Shown here: positions 1 to 6,338 of the stretch, piece after piece | Numbering within the stretch: position 1 is the stretch's first letter | How the letters are laid out: the number at the start of each line of letters is the position of its first letter | Source of the DNA: Phycisphaerales bacterium | Lineage (GTDB): Bacteria; Planctomycetota; Phycisphaerae; Phycisphaerales; UBA1924 | Assembly: GCA_030680655.1 (NCBI GenBank) | Contig: JAUXUZ010000123.1 | Span: 1 to 10,696 of the forward strand | Length of the DNA stretch: 10,696 nt | Reading direction: 5' to 3' | The notes under the pieces: model-generated | Databases searched by the model: none | Told to the model about the DNA's origin: nothing | Seen by the model: the letters and a program-made list of their open reading frames with translations, nothing else | Made by a program: the position numbers and the translations under genes

Positions 1-2
1 CC

Positions 3-710
3 AGCGCCAGCGGGTCGTCGGGCATCGTGGCCGGGTTCTACTCGGCGGTGTCTGACTGCACCGCCACCGGCAGCACGTTCTCCGGCGTCGCGGCCAACAC
101 CGGGAGCGTGATCACTCGGTGCACCGCCCAGGGCAACGGCACTACGGGCATCTCCAGCGGCACCGCGGTGAGCCACTGTGTCGCGACTGGCAACGGCGGC
201 GACGGCATCAGCGGCCAGGGGACCGTGACGGCTTGTGTTGCCAACGGCAACGTCACGGGCATCCGCGGCGGTGTTGGGGCGGTGATCTTCGGCTGCACCG
301 CTTCGGGCAACAGCGCGACTGGCATCTCCGTCAACGACGGCGGCTCGATCATCGACTGCGCCGCGATGAACAACGTCAGTTCGAACATCGTGTGCGCCGA
401 CGGGTGCCTGGTGCGCGGGTGCAACGCCTTCGCCAACAACGTCTTCCCCTCCGTGGCCAACATCGTCGCCACCGGCGGCGAGAACCGCCTCGAGCACAAC
501 AACGCCACCGGCGCCACCCGTGGCTTCGACGTCAACGGCGCTGGCAACTTCCTCTCGGGCAACACCGCGCGCAACAACACGACCAACTACTCGGTCGTCG
601 CGGGGAACATCTGCTACGTGCTGGCGGCCACCACCTCGGCGGCGATCAACGGCAGCAGCGGCGGCGTCTCACCGGGCACCACCAGCGCGTGGGTGAACTA
701 CTCGTTCTAG
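3..710 (+). CDS. Right-handed parallel beta-helix repeat protein, C-terminal part (5' end outside window)
   Basis: The reading frame is open from the first full codon of the window to the TAG at 708-710, so the gene begins upstream; the GTG at 27 is only an internal codon. About 236 residues are visible. They consist of short coils of 19-21 residues, each with a Cys followed by a T/V/A-A/x-x-G/N pattern and then a G-I/V turn, for example the tracts beginning DCTATG, RCTAQG, HCVATG, ACVANG, GCTASG and DCAAMN. This is the signature of a parallel beta-helix of the kind found in secreted or surface proteins and polysaccharide-active enzymes. The last 60 or so residues are Asn/Gly/Ser/Thr-rich and end in an aromatic cap (AWVNYSF). 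No sorting signal or membrane segment is visible at the C-terminus. Catalytic function cannot be assigned from this fragment; export is inferred, because the N-terminus is missing. The family assignment is fairly secure, the role unknown. Confidence 0.8.
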   Translation, partial: SASGSSGIVAGFYSAVSDCTATGSTFSGVAANTGSVITRCTAQGNGTTGISSGTAVSHCVATGNGGDGISGQGTVTACVANGNVTGIRGGVGAVIFGCTASGNSATGISVNDGGSIIDCAAMNNVSSNIVCADGCLVRGCNAFANNVFPSVANIVATGGENRLEHNNATGATRGFDVNGAGNFLSGNTARNNTTNYSVVAGNICYVLAATTSAAINGSSGGVSPGTTSAWVNYSF

Positions 711-965
711 TTATCCCCCACTACCACCGCACGACCCCTTGCGCTTGCCGCAGCCGCACATGCCGCTGTGGATGTGGCCACCGCCGCCACCTGGCGAGTT
801 GGGAGCGCCGCCACTACCTCCGCCCCCCACCGCCACAGTGCTCATCACGCGAGCAAAGGTGCGGCCCTTGCCTTCCGGGTCGGTCACGGGCTTGTCGGCG
901 TCGGCCATCGGGCGGATGAGTTCAACCTTGCTGCCATCGGGTGCTGCGTACTCGTAGATCGGCAT
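711..965 (-). CDS. FmdB-like small protein with a degenerate zinc ribbon
   Basis: The 84-residue protein begins MPIYEY, the hallmark opening of the FmdB-type putative regulatory/zinc-ribbon family. In the usual family this is followed at once by a CxxC pair and later by a second CPxC pair. Here the first pair is replaced by AAPDG (residues 7-11) and the second by residues around DPEGKGRTF, so the ordinary zinc ribbon cannot form. The only cysteines are C70, C72 and C79 in a C-terminal MCGCGKRKGSCG segment, preceded by H64 and H66, after a Gly/Ser/Pro-rich linker (residues 47-63). That cluster could bind a metal by itself. The gene lies 60 bases downstream of the TPM-domain gene on the same strand and may be cotranscribed. 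Its TAA abuts the stop codon of the convergent beta-helix gene with no spacing. Function is unknown; FmdB proteins have been linked to transcriptional regulation only by weak evidence. Confidence 0.7.
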   Translation of the reverse strand: MPIYEYAAPDGSKVELIRPMADADKPVTDPEGKGRTFARVMSTVAVGGGGSGGAPNSPGGGGGHIHSGMCGCGKRKGSCGGSGG

Positions 966-1025
966 AGGGGCATCTCGTTTGAGGGGGGAAGGGAGGGAGT
1001 GCAGAGGGCTTGTCAGCGGAAAGGT

Positions 1026-1850
1026 TCAAGAGCGCGGCTCATCGGAGCGCTTGGACGAACGCGCCAGCACCGCCGCGAGGATGACGACCACCAGGAAGAG
1101 CACGCCGATGCCGATCCACGTCAGCAGTCCGACCGAGGCGAGCGTGCCACCGCTTGCGGGCACTGTCGCCGGCAAGGGCGTGTCGGCGGCGATCTTGCCG
1201 CCACCTGGCGGTAGCGCGATCGGCGAGACAATTGCATCGGTCGTGTACCCGGCCGCGGTGAACATCGCCCCCACTTCACCGACTGCGGCGAGGAGGCCAT
1301 CGCCCGCTTTGCCGGCCTTGAGCGCCGTCAGCACCTGGCCATCGGCCAGTCGCTGAGCGGCCTGCTGCTGCTCGGCCGGCCAGCCGGCGCCGAGGATGAG
1401 GCGCGCCTGCAGGTCATCGCGCGACAGCACCAGCAGCGCAGCGCGGTCGTCGCTCGATGTGCCCGTCGCCCAGCGCTTGAAGACCTCGCGTGCGTACGGG
1501 TCGAGCCCCTTGGCGGGGTCAGCGCCCATCACCTCAAGCGAGCGGATGGTGACGACCATGACCGGCAGGCCCGTCTTGATCTTCACCAGCGCTGCGGCCT
1601 TGTTGATCCCGGTTTGCTGATCGATCGAGAGCACCACGCCCCGGTCAGAGACGTAGATCCCCTCGGCCGGCGCAGCTGGATACTCGGGGTCAAAGGTGAT
1701 CACCGGCGGCTGGGCCGCGGGGATGGCGGAAGGGGCGGCGGCCTGCGGCGCAGGGGGTTGACCCCACGCGGGGGCGCTTGCGAGGCCGAGCGTCGCGAGG
1801 GTGGCCGCGGCCGCGAGGAACGAATGGTGCAGGCTCGCCGTCTGGTTCAT
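1026..1850 (-). CDS. TPM-domain protein with signal peptide and C-terminal membrane anchor
   Basis: 274 residues from the ATG at 1850. Residues 1-30 form a signal peptide (MNQTASLHHSF, then an Ala/Leu core ending APAWG) and are followed by an Ala/Pro/Gln linker to about residue 60. Residues 63-205 match the TPM (TLP18.3/Psb32/MOLO-1) fold: a start like YVSDRGVVLS, a KIKTGLPVMVVTIRSL strand, then YAREVFKRWATGTSSDDRAALLVLSRDD and a LILGAGW strand. A hydrophobic helix at about 238-262 is followed by a basic tail (ARSSKRSDEPRS), predicting one C-terminal membrane span with the TPM domain outside the cytoplasm. TPM proteins are linked in plants to photosystem II repair and phosphatase activity; the bacterial role is poorly known. 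The open frame continues far upstream of 1850, but the signal peptide and the -10 box at 1859-1864 fix this start. It is divergent from the solute-binding protein gene and probably leads into the FmdB-like gene. Confidence 0.85.
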   Translation of the reverse strand: MNQTASLHHSFLAAAATLATLGLASAPAWGQPPAPQAAAPSAIPAAQPPVITFDPEYPAAPAEGIYVSDRGVVLSIDQQTGINKAAALVKIKTGLPVMVVTIRSLEVMGADPAKGLDPYAREVFKRWATGTSSDDRAALLVLSRDDLQARLILGAGWPAEQQQAAQRLADGQVLTALKAGKAGDGLLAAVGEVGAMFTAAGYTTDAIVSPIALPPGGGKIAADTPLPATVPASGGTLASVGLLTWIGIGVLFLVVVILAAVLARSSKRSDEPRS

Positions 1851-1858
1851 ACCCGGCA

Positions 1859-1864
1859 AGGGTA
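1859..1864 (-). promoter_or_regulatory. -10 box (TACCCT) of the TPM-domain gene
   Basis: On the minus strand TACCCT lies 8 bases before the ATG at 1850, with no Shine-Dalgarno in between. Transcription starting about 7 bases after the box would give a leader of one or two bases or none. No convincing -35 is visible. The surrounding 19 bases (1854-1872) recur with one mismatch before aroB (7582-7600). Confidence 0.5.
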
Positions 1865-1888
1865 GCTCAGCGCTGTGCGCCGGTGGCG

Positions 1889-1913
1889 GCCCGCCGCGCG
1901 GTCGCCCGCCGCG
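1889..1913 (+). repeat. 10-base direct repeat GCCCGCCGCG between divergent promoters
   Basis: GCCCGCCGCG occurs at 1889-1898 and again at 1904-1913 (15 bases start to start), just before the -10 box at 1917 of the solute-binding protein gene. It could be a regulator site where a -35 would be expected, but in such GC-rich DNA a chance match is quite possible. Confidence 0.3.
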
Positions 1914-1916
1914 ACC

Positions 1917-1922
1917 TACCTT
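1917..1922 (+). promoter_or_regulatory. -10 box (TACCTT) of the solute-binding protein gene
   Basis: TACCTT ends 6 bases before the GTG at 1929, a spacing that predicts a leaderless mRNA. No Shine-Dalgarno and no good -35 are seen. This box supports GTG 1929 as the start rather than the ATG at 1875 in the same frame, which lies upstream of it. Confidence 0.5.
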
Positions 1923-1928
1923 CTTCGC

Positions 1929-3572
1929 GTGAAGTCCGCCCGGATCATCATTGTGCTCGCCCTGCTGGTGATCGTCGGCGTGCCCGTGGTCAGCAAGTGG
2001 TCGCGGACATCGAGTGGCGCCGCTGACGCGGTCGCCGACGGTGCGCCGAAGCTGGTGGTGGTCACACCGCACATCGAGCAGATCCGTCTGGAGTTCGGCA
2101 TGGCCTTTGACGCGTGGCACCGGCGCATCCACGGCACCTCCGCGGTGATCGACTGGCGCACACCCGGTGGCACCAGCGAGATCCGCAAGCTGCTGGAGTC
2201 GCAGGCCGAGGCGGCCGTCGCGGCAGGGGCGTACACCATCACGCCACCCAAGGCGCTCAAGAACCGTGCCGGCGAGAAGGAAGAGCTGCCCGAGGCCGTG
2301 ATCGATGCCGAGCGGGCCGACCTGCCCGACGTCTTCTTCGGCGGCGGCTCGTTCGAGCACACCGCGTCCAAGGTCGGCATCGTGACGACGGTGACCATCG
2401 ACGGCAGGCCGACGCGGGTGCGCGTGCGCATCAGCGCCCCGCCGACGCCGCCGTTTACGCCGGCGTACCTCGACGGCATCTACGGGCCGGAGAACCGCGT
2501 CGGTGTCGAGCGGCTCTACGACGACGACCAGCACTGGTTCGGCACCGCGCTGTCGGGCTTCGGCATCGTCTACAACCGCGACCTGCTGGGCGAGCTTGGC
2601 GTGCCCGAGCCGACCTCGTTTGGTGAGCTTGGCGACCCGCGGCTGTTCCGCCGCGTAGCACTCGCCGACCCGCGTCTCTCCGGCAGCGTCGCCACGCTCT
2701 ACGACGCCATCTTGAACAAGGAAGGGTGGGACAGGGGGTGGCGCATCCTGCGGGAGATGTCGGCCAACGCGCGGTACTTCTCATCGTCGAGCACCCAGCC
2801 GCCGCTGGATGTGAGCCAGGGCGAGTGCGCGGCGGGTGTGGCGATCGACTTCTACGGGCGCGGGCAGAGCCAGTCGCTGATCAAGCCGGGCGATGACCCG
2901 AGCTCCAGCCGCGTGGGGTACATCGACCCGCCGGGCGCGACGTACATCGACGCCGACCCCGCCAGCATCATCAACGGTGCCCGGCACGCGGAGCTCGCAC
3001 GCCGCTTCGTCGAGTTCTGCCTGACCGACGAGGCGCAGGCGCTCTGGCAGTTCGCGCCGCTGGACCAGAAGCCCGGCGCTGCCGGCGACGGGCTAGGCCC
3101 GCAACACGACAGGCTCCGGCGCATGCCGGTGAAGCCATCGATGTACGCCAACTACCTCGACCGCTTCACCGACCAGACAAACGCGTTCGAGATCGCTTCG
3201 AAGACGCCGCTGCGAGGCTGGCGCGACCTGATCGGCCCGCTGATGGGTGCGTTCGCGATCGATACCCACCGCGAGATGCAGGATGCCTGGCGGGTGCTCA
3301 ACGCGGCCCGCGCCAAGCCGGGGTTCCCCCCGACGGGCCTCGCCCTGATGGAAGAGGCGTTCTACTCCATGCCGATGCAAGCCGTAGACGATGGGGTGAG
3401 TACACCCGCCGAGCTCACGCTCAACGAGGCGAACTACAAGGCAATCGCGGCCTTTACGGGTCGCTGGCGCGATGCCGAGAAGGGGGCCCGCGCCAAGATC
3501 GCCTACACCCGCTTCTACCAGCAGCAGTACCGGCTGGTTGCCGAAATCGCCAGCAAGCACGGCGTTGACTGA
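1929..3572 (+). CDS. Extracellular solute-binding protein (Fe3+/AfuA-type ABC transporter component), membrane-anchored
   Basis: 547 residues from GTG 1929. Residues 1-24 are a short basic start and one hydrophobic segment (IIIVLALLVIVGVPVV). There is no lipobox Cys, so this is an uncleaved anchor or a signal peptide cleaved near AADA (31-34). Residues 41-380 read like a type 2 periplasmic binding protein: LVVVTPH at 42-48, IDWRTPGGTSEIRKLLES at 74-91, LPDVFFGGGS at 132-141, HWFGTALSGFGIVYNRDLL at 202-220, GVAIDFYG at 303-310, DADPASIINGARH at 341-353 and the FVEFCLTDEAQALWQF helix at 360-375. The last 170 residues are an extra helical part seen in some planctomycete members. Related proteins deliver iron or other ligands to an ABC permease, but no permease or ATPase gene is next door, so the ligand is unknown. 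The next gene, hflX, starts 36 bases downstream. The starting ATG at 1875 is less likely because it precedes the apparent -10 box. Confidence 0.8.
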   Translation: MKSARIIIVLALLVIVGVPVVSKWSRTSSGAADAVADGAPKLVVVTPHIEQIRLEFGMAFDAWHRRIHGTSAVIDWRTPGGTSEIRKLLESQAEAAVAAGAYTITPPKALKNRAGEKEELPEAVIDAERADLPDVFFGGGSFEHTASKVGIVTTVTIDGRPTRVRVRISAPPTPPFTPAYLDGIYGPENRVGVERLYDDDQHWFGTALSGFGIVYNRDLLGELGVPEPTSFGELGDPRLFRRVALADPRLSGSVATLYDAILNKEGWDRGWRILREMSANARYFSSSSTQPPLDVSQGECAAGVAIDFYGRGQSQSLIKPGDDPSSSRVGYIDPPGATYIDADPASIINGARHAELARRFVEFCLTDEAQALWQFAPLDQKPGAAGDGLGPQHDRLRRMPVKPSMYANYLDRFTDQTNAFEIASKTPLRGWRDLIGPLMGAFAIDTHREMQDAWRVLNAARAKPGFPPTGLALMEEAFYSMPMQAVDDGVSTPAELTLNEANYKAIAAFTGRWRDAEKGARAKIAYTRFYQQQYRLVAEIASKHGVD

Positions 3573-3593
3573 CGCCCGGCCCACCCCGGCGCA

Positions 3594-3599
3594 TATCAT
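3594..3599 (+). promoter_or_regulatory. -10 box (TATCAT) of hflX
   Basis: TATCAT lies 9 bases before the ATG at 3609, again with no Shine-Dalgarno. It predicts an own promoter for hflX with a leader of about two or three bases. A TTGACT at 3565-3570 overlaps the end of the preceding gene, but 23 bases of spacing is too long for a normal -35. Confidence 0.5.
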
Positions 3600-3608
3600 C
3601 AAGCCTTC

Positions 3609-5075
3609 ATGCCCGCCCCCAAAGAACGCTCAAACCTCCGCGCTCAAAGCGAGCGTGCCATCCTCGCTGCGCTCCGGCTGCCCGACAGCAACTTCGACCC
3701 GCGCGACCCCTTCGGCGAGCTGACCGCTCTGGCCCAGCAGGCCGGCGCAACGGTCGTCGGCACACTCGAGCAGCGGGCCGACAAGCCCGTCGCCGGCACC
3801 TACATGGGCACCGGCAAGATCAAGGAACTCGCCGAGCTGTGCGAAGAGCTCGATGCCTCGATGGTGATCTTCGACCACGAGCTCTCCCCCAAGCAGATCG
3901 GCGCAATCGAGAAAGTCGTCGAGCGCAAGATCATCGACCGCTCCGAGCTGATCCTGGACATCTTCGCCAGCCGGGCAACCACCGTGGAGGCCCGCCTGCA
4001 GGTCGAGATGGCGCAGCTGGAGTACACGCTCCCGCGCCTGCGCGCGATGTGGAGCCACCTTGAGCGCATGGCCGGCGGTGGCGTCGGCACGCGTGGCCCC
4101 GGCGAGATGCAGCTGGAGACCGACCGCCGGCTCGCTCAGGCCAAGAAGAACGCGCTGCAGAAGCGCCTGGCCGAGATCCAGCACCGGCGCAGCCGCGAGG
4201 TCGCCGCGCGTAACGTCGATCACTTCACCGTCGGCATCGTCGGGTACACAAACGCGGGCAAGAGCACCCTCTTCAACACCCTCACCGCCGGCGGCGCGTA
4301 CGCCGACGATCGCGTCTTCGCCACGCTGACAACCCGCACCCGAGAGTGGGACCTCACCGGCGGCCTGCGCGTGATGCTCTCCGACACCGTCGGCTTCGTG
4401 CGCGACTTGCCGCACAACCTCGTCGCCTCGTTCCGCGCCACGCTCGAAGAAGCGACGCACGCCAACATCCTGCTCATCGTGCTCGACGTGAGCGACCCCG
4501 CCGCCGAGCTCCACTACGACACCGTTAACAAGACCCTCGACGAGCTCTTCAAGCAGGTGCGCGGCAAGCAGAAGGGCGACGACGAGGAAGCGTGCCTTCC
4601 CAAACGCGTGCTCCTGCTCAACAAGGTCGACAACCTCAAGAACAACAGCCAGGTCCTGATCTGGCAGCAGCGGGTGCCGGGGGCGATCGCCATCGTGGCG
4701 AACAAGACCGGCCACCCCGGGCACAAGGCCCTCAACGATGTCATCCTCGAAGAGGCTCAAGGCGGCGTGCAGAACCTGCTCGTCACCGTCCCCCTCAGCG
4801 ACGCCAAGACGATCAGCATCCTCGAGAACCGCGGCGAGGTCACGGGGCGCGATTACACCGACGACGCCGTCACGCTGCACGTCCGCATCGGCACGCGCCA
4901 GCTCGACCAGCTCCGCTCGCTTGGGGCCCGGATGTCGATCGCCAAGGCGGCATCCCGCCCCGCGGCGGCGTCCAAGCCCGCCCCCAAGGCCCGCAAGAAG
5001 CGTGCGGTGACCGGCAAATCCGCCTCAAAGCTGGCCGCCAGGCCCGGCAAGGTCACCAAGACAGCCGGGCGCTGA
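3609..5075 (+). CDS. hflX: GTPase HflX (ribosome rescue/splitting factor)
   Basis: 488 residues. The N-terminal HflX domain covers about 33-200, with AGTYMGTGKIKEL (62-74), IFDHELSPKQIGAIE (87-101), DRSELILDIFASRATT (110-125) and the family signature GVGTRGPGEMQLETDRR (158-174), followed by a basic helical hairpin. The G domain follows: Walker A GYTNAGKST (212-220), switch II DTVGF (from D259) then VRDLPHNLVASFRATLEE, and the guanine-specificity motif NKVD (338-341). HflX binds the 50S subunit and splits stalled or hibernating 70S ribosomes using GTP; it acts in the cytoplasm. From about residue 445 comes an extra Lys/Ala/Pro-rich tail (KPAPKARKKRAVTGK and similar, ending KTAGR), which the E. 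coli protein lacks as far as I recall. The gene has its own -10 box and is not followed closely by another gene (168 bases). Confidence 0.96.
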   Translation: MPAPKERSNLRAQSERAILAALRLPDSNFDPRDPFGELTALAQQAGATVVGTLEQRADKPVAGTYMGTGKIKELAELCEELDASMVIFDHELSPKQIGAIEKVVERKIIDRSELILDIFASRATTVEARLQVEMAQLEYTLPRLRAMWSHLERMAGGGVGTRGPGEMQLETDRRLAQAKKNALQKRLAEIQHRRSREVAARNVDHFTVGIVGYTNAGKSTLFNTLTAGGAYADDRVFATLTTRTREWDLTGGLRVMLSDTVGFVRDLPHNLVASFRATLEEATHANILLIVLDVSDPAAELHYDTVNKTLDELFKQVRGKQKGDDEEACLPKRVLLLNKVDNLKNNSQVLIWQQRVPGAIAIVANKTGHPGHKALNDVILEEAQGGVQNLLVTVPLSDAKTISILENRGEVTGRDYTDDAVTLHVRIGTRQLDQLRSLGARMSIAKAASRPAAASKPAPKARKKRAVTGKSASKLAARPGKVTKTAGR

Positions 5076-5085
5076 ATTCGCCCCT

Positions 5086-5113
5086 CGCTATGCCTGTTCC
5101 AACGGCAATAGCG
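5086..5113 (+). terminator. Possible weak terminator hairpin after hflX
   Basis: CGCTATGCC (5086-5094) can pair with GGCAATAGCG (5104-5113) with one bulged A around a 9-base loop, 10 bases after the hflX stop. There is no T-run behind it, so it may be a 3' end or processing hairpin rather than an intrinsic terminator. Confidence 0.3.
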
Positions 5114-5203
5114 CATGATTTGCATGGCCCAAGCGCGCCTGACTGGCGTTGCAATTTGTGCATCCCTAAGGTGGTCCCCGCCGAAATCAATGGCAGCCCT
5201 CGA

Positions 5204-5209
5204 TAGGGT
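5204..5209 (+). promoter_or_regulatory. Candidate -10 box (TAGGGT) of the coiled-coil protein gene
   Basis: TAGGGT within GATAGGGT would start RNA near 5216 and give a leader of about 28 bases before the ATG at 5244. The leader holds two GGA triplets at 5228-5230 and 5232-5234, a weak ribosome-binding site at best. No convincing -35 is seen. This layout differs from the near-leaderless genes of the window. The rest of the 5076-5243 gap shows nothing else I can support. Confidence 0.25.
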
Positions 5210-5243
5210 GTTTTTCTGAATCGCACCGGATGGAATCACAACT

Positions 5244-6131
5244 ATGAGCACGACTCCCTGGACCAAACTGACCCTTGCCGCCGCCGGCGGTGCCGCCCTC
5301 GCACTGGGCGTTGCGTACTTCGGGTTCTGGCGCCCCGACCACACCGAAAAGGTCGAGCAGATCGCCAAGCTCGACACCAGCGTGAAGGAACTGGCCGAGA
5401 CCAAGGCCAAGCTCGAGACGACCGTCAAGGTCGAGACCGACAAGAGCACGGAGCTGGCAACGACGGTCACCGAGCAGAACGGCAAGCTCAACGAGATCCG
5501 CACGCGTGTCGGCGACCTTGAGAAGAACGTGGCCGACCTGAGCACGCAGAAGGCGACCACCGAGAAGGAGAAGGCCGAGCTCGAGAGCAAGCTGGGCACC
5601 GCGGGCAAGGCGCTCGACGCCGCCCGCGTCGAGTTGACCGAGATGGTCAAGCAGAACGGCGCGCTCAAGGGCCAGGTCGCCGACCTTGAGGGGCGTCTCG
5701 ACGCCGCCGAGGCCCGGGTGGTGGCCATCAGCCGCGACCTTGAATCAACGACCGTGGCGCTCAAACGCGAGCAGGCGGCCCGCGTCGAGATCGAGAAGGT
5801 CGCCCACGACACGCAACTCATGCGCATCGCTGTGACGCAGCAGAACGCCGAGATGCAGCGCCTGTACGCCCAGCTCACGCCGACGCGGCTCGAGCAGCGC
5901 AACCAGACGCTCGTGGGCCGCAAGCTCGCTCAGAGGAACGGCGTGCCGCTCGGGTTCATCTTTGACGGCATCGGCGATGCGCTCCAGGGCACCAGCGAGG
6001 CGGTCGCCGGCAAGAAGGGCCCGCAATACTGGGTCGCCGTTATGCCCGACAAGACCGAGGTCCGCATCACCGACGAGATCGCGGGCGCCTGGCAGAGCAA
6101 GGGTGTGCCGGTCGCTTCGGCTGAGAGGTGA
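5244..6131 (+). CDS. Membrane-anchored coiled-coil protein of unknown function
   Basis: 295 residues. A hydrophobic segment at about 9-29 (LTLAAAGGAALALGVAYFGFW) is a likely uncleaved N-terminal membrane anchor. Residues 35-215 are a long Lys/Glu/Ala-rich helix with heptad spacing of hydrophobic residues (VEQIAKLDTSVKELAE and similar), with no Pro or Gly interruption over long stretches, so a coiled coil. Residues 225-290 form a small C-terminal part with NGVPLGFIFDGIGDAL, YWVAVMPDKTEVRITDEI and a Trp-containing end; I do not recognise it. The architecture suggests a spacer that places the small domain away from the membrane, probably in the periplasm. It could resemble envelope-organising or division-linked proteins, but nothing specific supports that. 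It is a single-gene unit: 168 bases after hflX and closed by the terminator at 6190-6220. Confidence 0.75.
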   Translation: MSTTPWTKLTLAAAGGAALALGVAYFGFWRPDHTEKVEQIAKLDTSVKELAETKAKLETTVKVETDKSTELATTVTEQNGKLNEIRTRVGDLEKNVADLSTQKATTEKEKAELESKLGTAGKALDAARVELTEMVKQNGALKGQVADLEGRLDAAEARVVAISRDLESTTVALKREQAARVEIEKVAHDTQLMRIAVTQQNAEMQRLYAQLTPTRLEQRNQTLVGRKLAQRNGVPLGFIFDGIGDALQGTSEAVAGKKGPQYWVAVMPDKTEVRITDEIAGAWQSKGVPVASAER

Positions 6132-6135
6132 ACAT

Positions 6136-6170
6136 AGGCACTAGGCACCAGGCACTAGGCACCAGGCATT
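6136..6170 (+). repeat. Heptamer tandem repeat, five copies of AGGCAYY
   Basis: AGGCACT, AGGCACC, AGGCACT, AGGCACC, AGGCATT follow one another without interruption, so the first four form a 14-base unit twice. The array starts 4 bases after the stop codon of the coiled-coil gene and ends before its terminator, so it lies in the 3' untranslated RNA. It resembles the heptameric short tandem repeats (STRR) described in cyanobacterial intergenic regions. It is too short in unit and has no spacers, so it is not CRISPR. Confidence 0.85.
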
Positions 6171-6189
6171 CGTGAGACAGAGACTCAAT

Positions 6190-6220
6190 GGCCCGCGCGT
6201 AATCGCGGGCCTTTTCGTTT
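6190..6220 (+). terminator. Rho-independent terminator of the coiled-coil protein gene
   Basis: GGCCCGCG (6190-6197) pairs perfectly with CGCGGGCC (6204-6211) around a 6-base loop, followed by TTTTCGTTT. Stem, loop and T-tract are all on the plus strand, so it ends the rightward transcript. It is the best terminator in the window. Confidence 0.88.
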
Positions 6221-6310
6221 CCTCCGGCGATCGATGAGCAGGCCATGGGACCGAGCTGGCCGCGGGGCGAATCGGGTCGCGGCGTGCTTTCGCCGTCCGC
6301 TGCGGTACGT

Positions 6311-6330
6311 CCCTGTGCTTCCGCACAGGG
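6311..6330 (-). terminator. 3' hairpin after aroB with a GGAA (GNRA) tetraloop
   Basis: Read leftward, CCCTGTGC and GCACAGGG pair over 8 bases around GGAA, a GNRA-type tetraloop, beginning 8 bases after the aroB stop codon at 6339. No T-run follows, so it may act as a U-less terminator or as an RNA-stabilising 3' end. The rest of the 6132-6338 gap holds the heptamer repeat, the opposing terminator and otherwise nothing I can support. Confidence 0.45.
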
Positions 6331-6338
6331 CTCGTGGC

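Noticed and set aside
1851..2534. Long upstream extension of the TPM gene frame to 2534.
   Set aside because: It lies antisense to the solute-binding protein gene, is Arg/His/Asp-rich shadow sequence, and a clear signal peptide starts at 1850.
6136..6170. Heptamer array as a CRISPR remnant.
   Set aside because: Units are 7 bases and directly joined, with no spacers and no cas genes in the window.
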